Source: Chloroflexota bacterium
GTDB lineage: Bacteria; Chloroflexota; Anaerolineae; Aggregatilineales; Phototrophicaceae
Direction: 5' to 3'
Assembly (NCBI GenBank): GCA_013388745.1
Contig: JACAER010000034.1
Span: 206,993 to 270,992, forward strand
Length of the DNA: 64,000 bases
The notes under the pieces are model-generated. The model searched no databases. It was not told where the DNA came from and saw only the letters and a program-made list of their open reading frames with translations. Below, in pieces: positions 26,359 through 35,235 of the stretch (the stretch's first letter is position 1; every line of letters begins with the position of its first letter). The translations under genes and the position numbers were made by a program.

Positions 26359-27117
26359 ATGGATACGATTCGTGTTACTGTCTGGGGCGAATACCGCCAC
26401 GAAAAGAAAAATCCCGTCGTCGCCAACATCTATCCCCACGGGATGCACGCCACCATCGCCGACGCGCTGCGCCGCGAAAACGGCATCACGGCCGCCACTG
26501 CCACGCTCGATGAACCCGAACACGGCCTGAGCGATGCTGTGCTGGCCAACACCGATGTGCTGACGTGGTGGGGACATATCGCGCATGATGAAGTGCGTGA
26601 TGAGATCGTACATAAGGTGCAGAAACGGGTGCTCGATGGCATGGGATTGGTTGTGCTGCATTCCGGCCACTTTTCCAAAATTTTCAAAACCCTGATGGGC
26701 ACCACCTGCGACCTCAAATGGCGCGAAGCCGACGAGCGCGAACGCCTGTGGGTGGTCGAACCGGGACATCCCATCGCCGCCGGGTTGGGCGAGTGCATCG
26801 AACTGCCGCAGGAAGAAATGTACGGCGAGCGCTTCGATATTCCGCAGCCCGAAACGCTGGTCTTCCTGAGCTGGTTCCAGGGCGGCGAAGTCTTCCGCAG
26901 CGGCTGCTGTTATACGCGCGGCAAAGGGCGCATTTTCTACTTTCGGCCCGGCCACGAAACCTATCCCACCTATCACCACCCGGACATCCAGCGCGTGATC
27001 GCCAACGCTGTGCGCTGGGCGGCGCAGCCCGCTACACCGCCTGTGCAGTTCGGCTGGACAAAACCGCGCGAAGAATCGCTGCCTTACACCGTGCCGGAAT
27101 GGCTCAAAGCCAAGTAG
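26359..27117 (+). CDS. ThuA-like domain protein
   Basis: A 252-residue protein with a class-I-glutamine-amidotransferase-like fold of the ThuA family. Recognisable blocks are [60 protein letters not shown] and [20 protein letters not shown]. ThuA proteins are linked to trehalose and related disaccharide metabolism, but their chemistry is not settled. The ATG is 2 bases after the TPR gene stop and uses AGGATAAAA in that gene's end as its ribosome-binding site, so the two are translationally coupled. Confidence 0.9.
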   Translation: MDTIRVTVWGEYRHEKKNPVVANIYPHGMHATIADALRRENGITAATATLDEPEHGLSDAVLANTDVLTWWGHIAHDEVRDEIVHKVQKRVLDGMGLVVLHSGHFSKIFKTLMGTTCDLKWREADERERLWVVEPGHPIAAGLGECIELPQEEMYGERFDIPQPETLVFLSWFQGGEVFRSGCCYTRGKGRIFYFRPGHETYPTYHHPDIQRVIANAVRWAAQPATPPVQFGWTKPREESLPYTVPEWLKAK

Positions 27118-27136
27118 CGCGCGAAGGAGGGAACAG

Positions 27137-27997
27137 ATGACCATCTGGGAGTCGTATACGGCTGGCCTTGAGCGCCATACCGTTGTCGGCGAACTGCTCG
27201 TGCAGCGCGCCTTTTACAGTCCCCAGCTCGATAACCGCCGCGATGTGCTCGTCTGGCTGCCTGCGTCCTATCACAACAGCGCGCGGCGTTATCCTGTGCT
27301 GTACATGCACGACGGCCAGAATTTGTTCGACGCCCACACCAGTTTTGTCGGCGAATGGCAGGTGGATGAGACGCTCAGCGCACTCCAGACGGAAGGCTAT
27401 GAGGCCATTGTCGTCGGTTTGCCCAATCTGAACGAAGAGCGCGTGCGTGAATACAACCCCTACCCTTCGGCAGAAATAGAACTGCTCGACGGGCGCGGCG
27501 ACGCCTATCTGCGCTTCATCGTGGACACGCTCAAGCCGCAGATCGATGCCCATTTCCGCACGCAGCCAGAGCACGCAAGCACCGGCATTGCCGGCTCGTC
27601 AATGGGCGGCCTGATCAGCCTTTACGGATTTTTGACGCATCCGCAGGTGTTCGGTTTTTGCGGCGTCTTCAGCCCGGCCTATTGGTTTGGCGCTAACGGC
27701 CTGGAAGGCACAGTGCAGCAGCGTGCCTCAGGCGCAGGCCGCATTTATATGGATGTCGGCGGCAAAGAAGGCCACATTTTCGAAACTTCCGCCCCCTGGC
27801 GTCCCTATCTGCCCAGCGGCGGCGATCAGGCGTATCTCGATGGCGTCCGCCGCCTGCGGGCGGGTTTGCTCGCGCGCGGCTATCACGAAGGCACATCACT
27901 GCTGTATGTCGAAGACGCGGATGCTATTCATCAGGAAGGCGCGTGGGCTAAACGCCTGCCCGACGCGCTGCGTTTTATCCTGCCCAAACTGCCCTAG
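27137..27997 (+). CDS. alpha/beta-hydrolase esterase (Fes/esterase-D-like)
   Basis: A 286-residue putative esterase. PVLYMHDGQNLFDAHTSF forms the oxyanion region. GSSMGG at 153-158 contains the nucleophile Ser155, and the probable catalytic His lies near 266 (DADAIHQEGAWAKRL). There is no signal peptide, so it acts in the cytosol. Relatives hydrolyse acylated sugars or enterobactin-type esters; linkage to ThuA and Gfo/Idh genes favours acylated carbohydrates. AAGGAGG is a strong ribosome-binding site about 7 bases before the ATG. A palindrome between this gene and the convergent kinase probably terminates it. Confidence 0.88.
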   Translation: MTIWESYTAGLERHTVVGELLVQRAFYSPQLDNRRDVLVWLPASYHNSARRYPVLYMHDGQNLFDAHTSFVGEWQVDETLSALQTEGYEAIVVGLPNLNEERVREYNPYPSAEIELLDGRGDAYLRFIVDTLKPQIDAHFRTQPEHASTGIAGSSMGGLISLYGFLTHPQVFGFCGVFSPAYWFGANGLEGTVQQRASGAGRIYMDVGGKEGHIFETSAPWRPYLPSGGDQAYLDGVRRLRAGLLARGYHEGTSLLYVEDADAIHQEGAWAKRLPDALRFILPKLP

Positions 27998-28010
27998 AGT
28001 CTGTCTCAAT

Positions 28011-28040
28011 GTAGAAGGGCGGCTCGCCGAGTCGCCCCTA
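28011..28040. terminator. palindrome between convergent genes, probable bidirectional terminator
   Basis: GGGCGGCTCG (28018-28027) is followed by an imperfect mirror (GAGTCGCCC), flanked by GTAGA and CCTA. It fills the 70-base gap between the esterase and kinase stops. A similar palindrome with GTAG/CTAC ends lies at 44687. T-tracts are weak, so it may be a repeat element doing the job of a terminator. Confidence 0.45.
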
Positions 28041-28067
28041 TGCGCAGACAACATTTTGCAGGGGGAT

Positions 28068-29933
28068 TCAGCGTCCGCCCTGGACCTCAAAACCGCACGC
28101 GAACTCAAAATCCGCTGTGCGCCGGCTGGGACTGGCCGGGCACGTCGCCAGCAGCACATTGCCGTGCAGCACCTCAAAGGTTGCCCCTGCTTCGTCGCTG
28201 ATCCAGAACTGCCGCGCGGTGTTCAACTGCCGCCAGCCCTGGCGGCTGCTGCATACGGCGTCGTCCGCCTCCAGAAACGTGAAGGCATTCGTCCAGACCT
28301 GCAAACAAGCATTGCTGCGAAAACGCCCTAAAGTGCTGTCATTTGTCCAATCGTTAGAGGCAAAATCGTATTCCGTGCCAGCAGCGTCCGTGCGCACAAA
28401 AAACAGGTCGGTGATGTCCTGCCCGTTCTCTGAACGGTTAACCAGCACCAGCGTGCGATGATCGTAGTACAGCATCAGCGGCCAGTTTTCCGGCGTCGGC
28501 GTCGCGCTCGGCACGATCACCGCCAGAGTCGGTTCGTCAGTCGGCCTCGGCGTGCGGCTGGCTGTCACTGTGGCCGTCGCCCGTTCAGTGGGCGTCGCGC
28601 TGGGACGCGGCGTGGGCGAAGGCCGCGTCGCTGTCGCGCGCACGGTGCGAGTCGGGCGCGGCGTGTCGCTTGCGGTGGCCGCCGCCACAAGCGCCAGCGG
28701 CGAAGCGGTTTCGGTGGTCTCTGCCGCTGCTGCCAGAAGAGTAGGCGTGGCTTCTCGGCCCTGATTATTGTTGAACAAAAAGAGCGCTAACGCCGCCAGA
28801 ATGCCAACAAAAATCAGCACGCCGGCCACCACTGACGGGGACAAGCGCCGCTTTTTCGCCGGCAGGATTTCCGCAGGCGGCATGATCTGACTGGGGCGTT
28901 TCGGTTCGGAAATCGTCGGGCTGTCGTCCAGCGGACTTGCCGGGCGCAGCTTCCTGTACGTATCCGTGCGCAGCAGCGCGTCGGCAGTGGGCGGCGTCGG
29001 TTTGGAGACCGCCATCGGCGCGGGGATCATCGGCTTGGGGCGCGAACCGGGTTTGTCGTGCAAATCCTGTATGCTGTCCTCTTCGGCCATGCCCATCGCA
29101 TATTCCACAGCGCGCGCGAATTCCAGTCCGCTGGCGTAGCGTTTGCGCGGCTCTTTGTCCAGCATCTTCAGCACGACCGCTTCCAGTTCTGCCGAAATAT
29201 TGGGGTTCAGCGCGCTGGGAGGCGGCGGCGGGTCACTCAGATGCTTGAGCGCCACACTCATCGTCGAGCGATCGTCGAAGGGCACGCGCCCGGTCAGCAT
29301 CTCGTACAGCACGATGCCCAGCGAATACAAATCGCTCTGCGGCACAGCGCGCGCCGATGACACCGCCTGTTCCGGCGCGATATAGTGGACGCTGCCAAAG
29401 GTCGAGCCTAAGGTGCCTTCGGGCACGCTCAGCGCCAGCCCGAAATCCATCAGGACCGACTGCCCGCTGGGCGTCACCATGATGTTCGAGGGTTTAATGT
29501 CGCGGTGAATCACGCCTTCGCCGTGCGCGTAATCCAGCGCCGAGCAGATGTCCTTAACCACATGCAGCACCTGCGCGTAGGGCATTTTGTCGGCTTTTTC
29601 GTTGTGATCTTTGATGATCTGGCGTAAATCCTGCCCGCTGATGTACTCCATCGCCATATAGTACATCTGCCCATCTTCGCCAAACTGGTAGATGTTGACG
29701 ATGTTGGCGTGCTTGAGGCGGGCGATGGCGCGCGCCTCGCGCCGGAAGCGTTCGCGGTATTCGGCTTCAGTCTCGCGCGTGACCAGATGCGCGTCGATGA
29801 TCTTCACGGCGGCGTTGCGATCGAGGCGTTCATCATACCCTTTATAGACACGCGCCATCCCGCCTTGTCCGAGCATCTCCAGAATCACATAATCGCCGAG
29901 TTTTCTGCCGAGCAGCGGGTCAGTGATCGACAT
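28068..29933 (-). CDS. membrane Ser/Thr protein kinase (PknB-like, no PASTA)
   Basis: A 621-residue protein. The kinase domain at 14-275 has the glycine loop GQGGMARV (22-29), Lys44 in AAVKII, HRD at 143-145, DFG at 163-165 and the APEQ/DLYSLG motifs, all intact. A juxtamembrane Pro-rich stretch leads to one membrane helix near 365-390. The extracytoplasmic part has a Thr/Pro/Ser/Arg-rich linker and a 130-residue beta-rich domain with paired Cys (NACLQVW, DAVCSS, LATCPAS, EFACGF) instead of PASTA repeats. It probably senses an external signal. TATAAT lies 42 bases upstream of the ATG. It follows the GT-C/accC genes. Confidence 0.94.
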   Translation of the reverse strand: MSITDPLLGRKLGDYVILEMLGQGGMARVYKGYDERLDRNAAVKIIDAHLVTRETEAEYRERFRREARAIARLKHANIVNIYQFGEDGQMYYMAMEYISGQDLRQIIKDHNEKADKMPYAQVLHVVKDICSALDYAHGEGVIHRDIKPSNIMVTPSGQSVLMDFGLALSVPEGTLGSTFGSVHYIAPEQAVSSARAVPQSDLYSLGIVLYEMLTGRVPFDDRSTMSVALKHLSDPPPPPSALNPNISAELEAVVLKMLDKEPRKRYASGLEFARAVEYAMGMAEEDSIQDLHDKPGSRPKPMIPAPMAVSKPTPPTADALLRTDTYRKLRPASPLDDSPTISEPKRPSQIMPPAEILPAKKRRLSPSVVAGVLIFVGILAALALFLFNNNQGREATPTLLAAAAETTETASPLALVAAATASDTPRPTRTVRATATRPSPTPRPSATPTERATATVTASRTPRPTDEPTLAVIVPSATPTPENWPLMLYYDHRTLVLVNRSENGQDITDLFFVRTDAAGTEYDFASNDWTNDSTLGRFRSNACLQVWTNAFTFLEADDAVCSSRQGWRQLNTARQFWISDEAGATFEVLHGNVLLATCPASPSRRTADFEFACGFEVQGGR

Positions 29934-29974
29934 AAGGGTTTCACATTGTCCACGATGTTAAAGTAATTGGCCTC

Positions 29975-29980
29975 ATTATA
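29975..29980 (-). promoter_or_regulatory. -10 box (TATAAT) of the kinase gene
   Basis: TATAAT on the minus strand lies about 42 bases before the kinase ATG. It follows an AT-rich stretch, and no convincing -35 is seen. Confidence 0.45.
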
Positions 29981-30025
29981 GCTCAAGCATGAGGCGAAAA
30001 ACGAAAAAGGTAACAATTTATCACG

Positions 30026-30055
30026 AATTTTTTGCGAACATAAATTTTTTGTGAA
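30026..30055. repeat. pair of AT-rich direct repeats
   Basis: AATTTTTTGCGAA (30026-30038) recurs as AATTTTTTGTGAA (30043-30055), 12 of 13 identical with a 17-base offset. They form an AT-rich island between the GT-C-like gene stop and the kinase promoter. They could mark a binding site or the end of the upstream transcript. Confidence 0.4.
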
Positions 30056-30068
30056 GGAAAGCGGGGCT

Positions 30069-31220
30069 TCAGCGCAGCGCCAGCGGCAAGAGCAGCGTGA
30101 TGGCCCACAACAGGCTGTAGCGCAGGGGCCGCCTCCCGCGAAAGCGCAGCGCCGCATACAACACATGGGCGATCACCAGTCCGGGGATAAAGCGTAAAAT
30201 GCCGAGCGGTTCGCGATAGGTGGAAAACGGCACGAACAGCATGACGGCGGCATTGGCGAACAGTAGATAGGCATAAACATGGGTGTGCAGGCGCGCGCCG
30301 ACGATTTCGCGCGCGCTGGCGACCAGCCCCCACAGCGCCGGCAGCGCCGCCACCAGCAGCGCCACGCCGCCCAACAGCACAAACGCGCCAAAACTGCCTT
30401 CTGTCCAGATGCGCCAGAGACCGTTGAAGGGGATGATTTCAAAGGGCGTGCCGCCCGCGCCGCCGCTGCCCACGCCGAACGTCCCTAACCAACTGTACAG
30501 GTACAACTGCCACAGGGCGAAGGGCAGCCCGGTGATCAGCAGCACGCGCAGCGCCGCGCCCCAGTGCCGCCCCGCCGCATAGTACAGCGCAAATGCTGCC
30601 GCGAAAATCAGCGTCGTTTCTTTGGCCAGCGCCGCCAGCGCCAGTGCCGCAGGCATCCCCCAGCGCCCGCGCCAATCGTCGCGCTGTTCGTCAGGCGCAG
30701 CCCATGATTTTTGCCCCCACCACAGCGCCAGCAGCACCAACCCATAGGCCAGCGGTTCGGGCGTGCTCAGGCGCACCGCGATTACCAGCCCGCCGAACAG
30801 CCCATAGGCCAGCGCGTAATACGGGCTGGCTTTTTGCGCCACCAGCAGACGTTCCAGCAGCGCTGTGCTGCCCACCAGCGCCAATAGATTCAGCGCGACA
30901 AAGACCAGTGGGATGAGTGGCGCAAAGCCCAGTGTCAGAATACGCCCGACTATGGGCAGCAGAATACGCTGATAGCGATAGGCCGGCGCATCGATGCAGG
31001 GCGCGGCGTTCTGCGGATCGCGCGCGATATAGTAGGCGAACTGACCATCGTAGCCGTTTTCCGGGCCGATGCTGCATTCTGCGGCGCCGCTGCACGCCGC
31101 GAAGCACGGCCCCAGCGTGACAAAAACCCGCGTATCGCTGCCCTGTGTCAGCAGCGTATACAGCAGATAGGCCGCGCACACCAGCAGGACGATGCGATGG
31201 GGGCGCCGCGCCGCGCTCAT
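30069..31220 (-). CDS. multispanning membrane protein, GT-C glycosyltransferase-like
   Basis: A 383-residue protein with about ten helices. The first extracytoplasmic loop holds ENGYDGQFAYYIARDP and then YRYQRILLPI, the GYDGQ-YRxxRxxxP pattern of the uncharacterised AZOBR_p60025-type family, plus a Cys-rich stretch (CFAACSGAAEC). Later helices contain LSTPEPLAYGLVLLALWWG and LAKETTLIFAAAFALYY (an AKE motif typical of GT-C enzymes). Glycosyl transfer from a lipid carrier is likely but unproven. Its ATG overlaps the TGA of the biotin carboxylase gene (ATGA), so the two are translationally coupled despite unrelated functions. Confidence 0.8.
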   Translation of the reverse strand: MSAARRPHRIVLLVCAAYLLYTLLTQGSDTRVFVTLGPCFAACSGAAECSIGPENGYDGQFAYYIARDPQNAAPCIDAPAYRYQRILLPIVGRILTLGFAPLIPLVFVALNLLALVGSTALLERLLVAQKASPYYALAYGLFGGLVIAVRLSTPEPLAYGLVLLALWWGQKSWAAPDEQRDDWRGRWGMPAALALAALAKETTLIFAAAFALYYAAGRHWGAALRVLLITGLPFALWQLYLYSWLGTFGVGSGGAGGTPFEIIPFNGLWRIWTEGSFGAFVLLGGVALLVAALPALWGLVASAREIVGARLHTHVYAYLLFANAAVMLFVPFSTYREPLGILRFIPGLVIAHVLYAALRFRGRRPLRYSLLWAITLLLPLALR

Positions 31221-32728
31221 AGGCGCCCCATGCGGAAAGAGTCGGCGTGCGCCCAGGGTTCGGGCGCGTCTTCACTGGTGTGCCCTGTCTGCGCTGCCCC
31301 GACAGCCTGGCTGTCATGCAGCGCCGCCGCCAAAAGCGCCATGTCGGCCTGGTTCGTCAGCGGCTCGCGCAGTCCTTGCAGCAGATCATCCAGATTTTCT
31401 TCGATAAAGGCCGTATGCACTACGCCCGCTGTGAACGCCGGGTGTTCCAGCAGGGCGCGCAAAAAGGCTGTGTTGGTCGTTGTGCCCAGAATCACCGTGT
31501 CGCGCAGGGCTTTGCTCATGCGCTCGATAGCCGCCGCGCGCGTGCGCTCGTAAACGATAATTTTGGCGATCATCGGGTCGTAGTGAAGGCCGATGCTGTC
31601 GCCCGACTGCACGCCAGAATCGACGCGGATGCCCGGCCCTTCCGGCGGTTGGAACAGCAGCAGCGGCCCGATCGCCGGCAAAAACTGGTTCAGCGGGTCT
31701 TCGGCATAAATGCGGCATTCGATGGCGTGTCCGCGCTGGCTCAGGTCGCTTTGCGTGAAGGGCAGTTTTTCGCCCGCTGCGACAGCAAATTGCAGCTTGA
31801 CCAGATCAAGCCCCGTCACCAGTTCCGTCACCGGATGCTCGACCTGTAAGCGCGTGTTCATTTCCAGAAAGTAAAATTCGCCCTGCGCGCTGGCGATAAA
31901 TTCCACCGTGCCGGCGTTGGTATAGGCCACGGCCTGCGCCGCGCTGACCGCTGCCTGTCCCATCTGCGCGCGGATTTCCGGCGTCAGCAGGGGCGAGGGC
32001 GATTCTTCGATCACTTTTTGATGGCGGCGCTGGGCGCTGCATTCGCGCTCAAACAGATGCACGGTGCTGCCGTGCGCATCGGCCAGCACTTGTATCTCGA
32101 TATGCCGCCCGTGTTCGATATAACGTTCCAGGAACAGGCGCGCGTCACCAAAAGCGTGCAGCGCCTCACGCCGCGCCCCGGCCAGCGCGTCCGGCAAATC
32201 CTGCGCGCGCCGGACAATGCGGATGCCTTTGCCGCCGCCGCCGCCCGCCGCTTTCACCATCAGCGGATAGCCGATTTTGTCGGCAGCGGCCAGAAAATCG
32301 TCTTCGGTCGCGTCATCGGCCTGAAAACCGGGCACGAGCGGCACACCCGCCGCCTGCATCAGCGCGCGCGCTTCGGTCTTCACGCCCATTTTGCGGATGG
32401 CGTCCGGCGGCGGCCCGACCCATACGAGTCCGGCATCCAGCACAGCCTGCGCGAACTCTTCGGCCTCCGAAAGAAAGCCGTAGCCAGGGTGTACGCAGTC
32501 GCAGCCGGCTTTGCGCGCGACCGCGATCAGTTTTTCGATGTTGAGGTAACTTTCGGCGGGGGCCGCGCCGCCGAGCAAATAGGCTTCGTCGGCCATCTGC
32601 ACATGGCGCGCCTGCCGGTCTGCGTCTGAATACACGGCGACGGCCTGCATTCCCAGCTCAAAACACGCGCGCAGGATCCGCACAGCAATTTCGCCGCGAT
32701 TGGCGATTAAGCATTTTTGCAGTTTCAT
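31217..32728 (-). CDS. accC: biotin carboxylase subunit of an acyl-CoA carboxylase
   Basis: A 503-residue biotin-dependent carboxylase alpha chain. N-terminal LIANRGEIAVRILRA, the ATP-grasp glycine loop KAAGGGGGKGIRIV, catalytic ERECSAQRRHQKVIEESPSP, EMNTRLQVEHPVTE and the biotin carboxylase C-terminal domain (GHAIECRIYAEDP) are all present. It carboxylates a biotinyl protein with bicarbonate and ATP. The protein is longer than a free AccC (about 450) but ends at PWAHADSFRMGRL. That is where the linking domain of methylcrotonyl/propionyl-CoA carboxylase alpha chains would begin, so the linking and biotinyl domains are absent. No biotinyl-carrier gene is in the window. Confidence 0.93.
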   Translation of the reverse strand: MKLQKCLIANRGEIAVRILRACFELGMQAVAVYSDADRQARHVQMADEAYLLGGAAPAESYLNIEKLIAVARKAGCDCVHPGYGFLSEAEEFAQAVLDAGLVWVGPPPDAIRKMGVKTEARALMQAAGVPLVPGFQADDATEDDFLAAADKIGYPLMVKAAGGGGGKGIRIVRRAQDLPDALAGARREALHAFGDARLFLERYIEHGRHIEIQVLADAHGSTVHLFERECSAQRRHQKVIEESPSPLLTPEIRAQMGQAAVSAAQAVAYTNAGTVEFIASAQGEFYFLEMNTRLQVEHPVTELVTGLDLVKLQFAVAAGEKLPFTQSDLSQRGHAIECRIYAEDPLNQFLPAIGPLLLFQPPEGPGIRVDSGVQSGDSIGLHYDPMIAKIIVYERTRAAAIERMSKALRDTVILGTTTNTAFLRALLEHPAFTAGVVHTAFIEENLDDLLQGLREPLTNQADMALLAAALHDSQAVGAAQTGHTSEDAPEPWAHADSFRMGRL

Positions 32729-32788
32729 AAACTCATTTGTTCGCTTTTAAAAATCGTTCTTTTGCCTATTGTAGCGCGTTTGTACCCG

Positions 32789-33232
32789 TTAGTCTTTTTT
32801 GCTGCTCTTAGAGGCGGGGGTGATGTCCGTCTGGGGGCGCTGGTATTCGCGCGTGTAATCGGGGTCGGGATACACGCCGCCTGTCAGATGCACGATGGCA
32901 ATCCACAGACCGCGTCCGCAGCGGTAGAACAGCGCGCAGAAGGCCAGAGTATACAGCACCCAGAAGGGAAGCTGCGCCAGCGCATCCAGCGTCGCCAGCG
33001 CATCCACCACGAAAAAGCCCAGCAGCGCGCTGATTTCCGCCAGCGCGACCGTAATATACAGCCCGCCGACCGATTCACCGCTGCCGCGTTCATAGCGCGC
33101 GCCGCAGTAGGGGCAGGTGGCGTGAAACCTGAACCAGCCAGCAGCCATTTTGCCCAGTCCGCAGCGCGGACAGCGCAAAAACAACCCGGTTTTGAGCACA
33201 CGCAGCGCGTTTAACAAACGGCGGATATACAT
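32789..33232 (-). CDS. DUF983 family zinc-binding membrane protein
   Basis: A 147-residue protein. The N-terminal zinc knuckle pair (CPRCGLGKMAAGW and CPYCGARYERG) is followed by two membrane helices at about 58-78 and 87-110 and a polar tail. This is the DUF983 layout. The function is unknown; members often lie near cytochrome oxidase assembly genes, which is not the case here. AGGGCG precedes the ATG. It ends about 60 bases upstream of accC on the same strand and may be co-transcribed. Confidence 0.85.
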   Translation of the reverse strand: MYIRRLLNALRVLKTGLFLRCPRCGLGKMAAGWFRFHATCPYCGARYERGSGESVGGLYITVALAEISALLGFFVVDALATLDALAQLPFWVLYTLAFCALFYRCGRGLWIAIVHLTGGVYPDPDYTREYQRPQTDITPASKSSKKD

Positions 33233-33294
33233 AACATCGCCCTGTTTTGTGGATATGCCGATTGTAGCACAGACCGCGCCGCCCGCTCATCTCT

Positions 33295-33322
33295 TACTGA
33301 CAACTGAAAACTGACGACTGAC
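33295..33322. repeat. four tandem ACTGAC-type heptanucleotides
   Basis: The heptads TACTGAC, AACTGAA, AACTGAC and GACTGAC follow each other without gap between the DUF983 start and the DUF4177-like stop. They resemble short tandemly repeated heptanucleotides described in cyanobacteria and other phyla. A second heptad family (GCTAACN) occurs at 35312 and 18055. Confidence 0.6.
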
Positions 33323-33323
33323 C

Positions 33324-33611
33324 TTATTCCGCTTTCGGGCGTTTGAACACGCAGAAATACGTGCTTGTCCACGAGCGCCCGCCGCTGCCCGAATCGTGCA
33401 TCAGCACATCGGCATTTTCGCCCACGTACACCGGCTGCATGTGGACAAGTTCCCAGCCGTCTTCGCCCAGCGCGTCCAGGCGCGGGATCATCGATTCAGG
33501 CGTATTGCGCGGGATGCCGCTTTTCCAGTCCCAGCGTTCTTCCAGAAAATCGGCAACGTTTTTGGCTTCGGCTTTGACATACAGCGTGAGGTACTGCCAC
33601 TTTTGCGCCAT
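33324..33611 (-). CDS. DUF4177-like small protein
   Basis: A 95-residue protein. It begins MAQKWQYLTLYVKAEAKNV and contains RLDALGEDGWELVHMQPVYV, the LNxLGxEGWELV block of DUF4177-type small proteins, ending STYFCVFKRP. No function is known. The start at 33611 is backed by AGGAG seven bases upstream. The longer frame from 33737 runs through the terminator of the next gene and was rejected. Confidence 0.72.
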   Translation of the reverse strand: MAQKWQYLTLYVKAEAKNVADFLEERWDWKSGIPRNTPESMIPRLDALGEDGWELVHMQPVYVGENADVLMHDSGSGGRSWTSTYFCVFKRPKAE

Positions 33612-33675
33612 ATCATGCTCCTGTGATTCGCTTCTGTGAGGCAAATACGCAGCAGAGGCCGCCAAAGTTGCCGAC

Positions 33676-33707
33676 AAAAAACGCCCCCGCCGCATCCGGC
33701 AGGGGCG
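33676..33707 (-). terminator. Rho-independent terminator of the SH3/CARDB lipoprotein gene
   Basis: On the minus strand an 11-bp stem (CGCCCCTGCCG with CGGCGGGGGCG, one G-U pair, loop GATG) is followed by six T residues at 33681-33676. It begins about 20 bases after the stop codon at 33728. Confidence 0.9.
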
Positions 33708-33727
33708 CTTATCGGTGCGCGCGAGAC

Positions 33728-35035
33728 TCAGGAACAACTCCCGCCTAAGGTATAGGTTGTGCTGCTCGTGTTGTCGTTGTCGTTCGAATCCGGCACCTGA
33801 TTGTTCGGATCGAGCGTGATGGTCACGGTATACACCTGGCCGCCGACTCTGGCCGGGAAGATGTCGGGCAGTTCCGCGACGAAATTGCCGCCTGGCTGGA
33901 TGATCTGCGAAACGGCCACGCTGCGGGTGATGGGATAATCGCTGCCGGGGCCGGTAATCGTGGCGCCGACAAAGAAACCTGTCGCTGTCGGCTGATTGCC
34001 GCTGTTGGTGATATTCACGCGGATACGGAACGTGTCGCCACAGAACGGAGCGCTGATCTGTGTATTGCCCGATACACTGAAAAACACGGGCGCATTGGCG
34101 ACGAGATTCGCCCCGCTTGTGCTGCCGCCTGTCGTCCCGCCTGTCGTGCCCCCCGTCGTCGGCGTGGGCAGCGGCGGGTTAGTCGGCGGCGCTGCGGTGG
34201 GCAGCGGCGGGCCGGCGTCCACCGGCAGAGTCGAAACATCGCCCGAAACCGTCACCAATCCCGCGAAGACCCAGCCATCGGCGTTGAAGTAGCGGATTTT
34301 GTACCAATCGCCCGCCGGGTTGCGCGCGATAATTTCGGCGGTCGCGCCGGCGGCCAACCCACCGAGCGGCGGGTTAAAGAGCGTGCTGGGGCCGCTGCGC
34401 ACGTTGATGCCCTGATTGGTCGTCAGGGTGGGGACGCTGGCAGTGGGCGGCGGCGGCGGCGTATCGCTGGCGGCCGTCGTTGGCGTCGCAGAAGGCGCGG
34501 CGGCGGTGGTCGCCGTCGGCGTGTTGGCTGCGCTGCCGCCGGTTGTGCCGCCAGTGCTGCCGCCTGTCGTAGATCCGCCGGGCGTGTTGGCCGCCGGGGC
34601 GGAGGGTTCTTCGGTCGCTAACGCGGCTTGGGCCACCACGTTAAAGGTCACGGTCGCTGCTTGGCTGGCGCTGCCATCGGCGCGGAAGGCCGTCACACTG
34701 GCGGTATGCGCGCCTTCACCGGCGGCGCTCCAGCGCTGGCTGACGCTGAACACGGCGGCGGCGCTGCTGTTGGGATTTTCCAGCGTAGCGATAATCGTGC
34801 CGTCGAGACTGAATTCTACACGGGCGATGTCCGGCCCGGCATTGCTGATAGACGCCTGAATGTTGACCGCTACGCCTTCGAGATAGGTATTGTTCGGCGC
34901 GGGCGCGACCAGCGTGACCACCGGCGCGCCGCTGAAAGTCTGCGCCGGGGACTGGCCGGGCGCGACCAGCGTACAGGCCGACAGAGCGATCACCAGCAGG
35001 ACGAGCCACAGGCGCGCTAATTGGCTTTTGTCCAT
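33728..35035 (-). CDS. lipoprotein with Ig-like, SH3b and CARDB-like domains
   Basis: A 435-residue protein. The signal peptide ends in a lipobox (VIALSACT), predicting lipidation of Cys22. An Ig-like domain follows at about 40-140 (VTLVAPAPNNTYLEG onward), then a Gly/Thr/Ser/Pro linker with TGGSTGGTTGG repeats. An SH3b domain sits near 208-275 (NQGINVRSGPSTLFN, DWYKIRYFNADGWVFAG), followed by a second Thr/Gly linker and a CARDB-like beta domain to the C-terminus (VNITNSGNQPTATGFFVG, ending DNDNTSSTTYTLGGSCS). It is a surface-attached binding protein with no catalytic domain. Start 35035 is backed by AGGAGA; the 64 codons upstream lack a signal peptide. Confidence 0.85.
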   Translation of the reverse strand: MDKSQLARLWLVLLVIALSACTLVAPGQSPAQTFSGAPVVTLVAPAPNNTYLEGVAVNIQASISNAGPDIARVEFSLDGTIIATLENPNSSAAAVFSVSQRWSAAGEGAHTASVTAFRADGSASQAATVTFNVVAQAALATEEPSAPAANTPGGSTTGGSTGGTTGGSAANTPTATTAAAPSATPTTAASDTPPPPPTASVPTLTTNQGINVRSGPSTLFNPPLGGLAAGATAEIIARNPAGDWYKIRYFNADGWVFAGLVTVSGDVSTLPVDAGPPLPTAAPPTNPPLPTPTTGGTTGGTTGGSTSGANLVANAPVFFSVSGNTQISAPFCGDTFRIRVNITNSGNQPTATGFFVGATITGPGSDYPITRSVAVSQIIQPGGNFVAELPDIFPARVGGQVYTVTITLDPNNQVPDSNDNDNTSSTTYTLGGSCS

Positions 35036-35235
35036 CCCACATTCTCCTGCAAAAGCGATTTGAAATGTGAATGGTAGCGCACGCGCGCCATTTCTGCGAG
35101 TTACCGCCGACAGTTGGCCGCCGCCCGCCGCCCAAAACGTAGGGCAAGCGTAGGGCGCTGCCGCGCGCGGGCTTAAATTTTTTAACTTTGCCTGTTCCCG
35201 CCTGTTTATCCGGCCTTCGCGGTACAATCGATAAC

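Noticed and set aside
12941..30055. Shared AT-rich string AACATAAATTTT near 12952 and 30037 as a regulatory motif
   Set aside because: Only two copies, in different orientation relative to genes and of low complexity.
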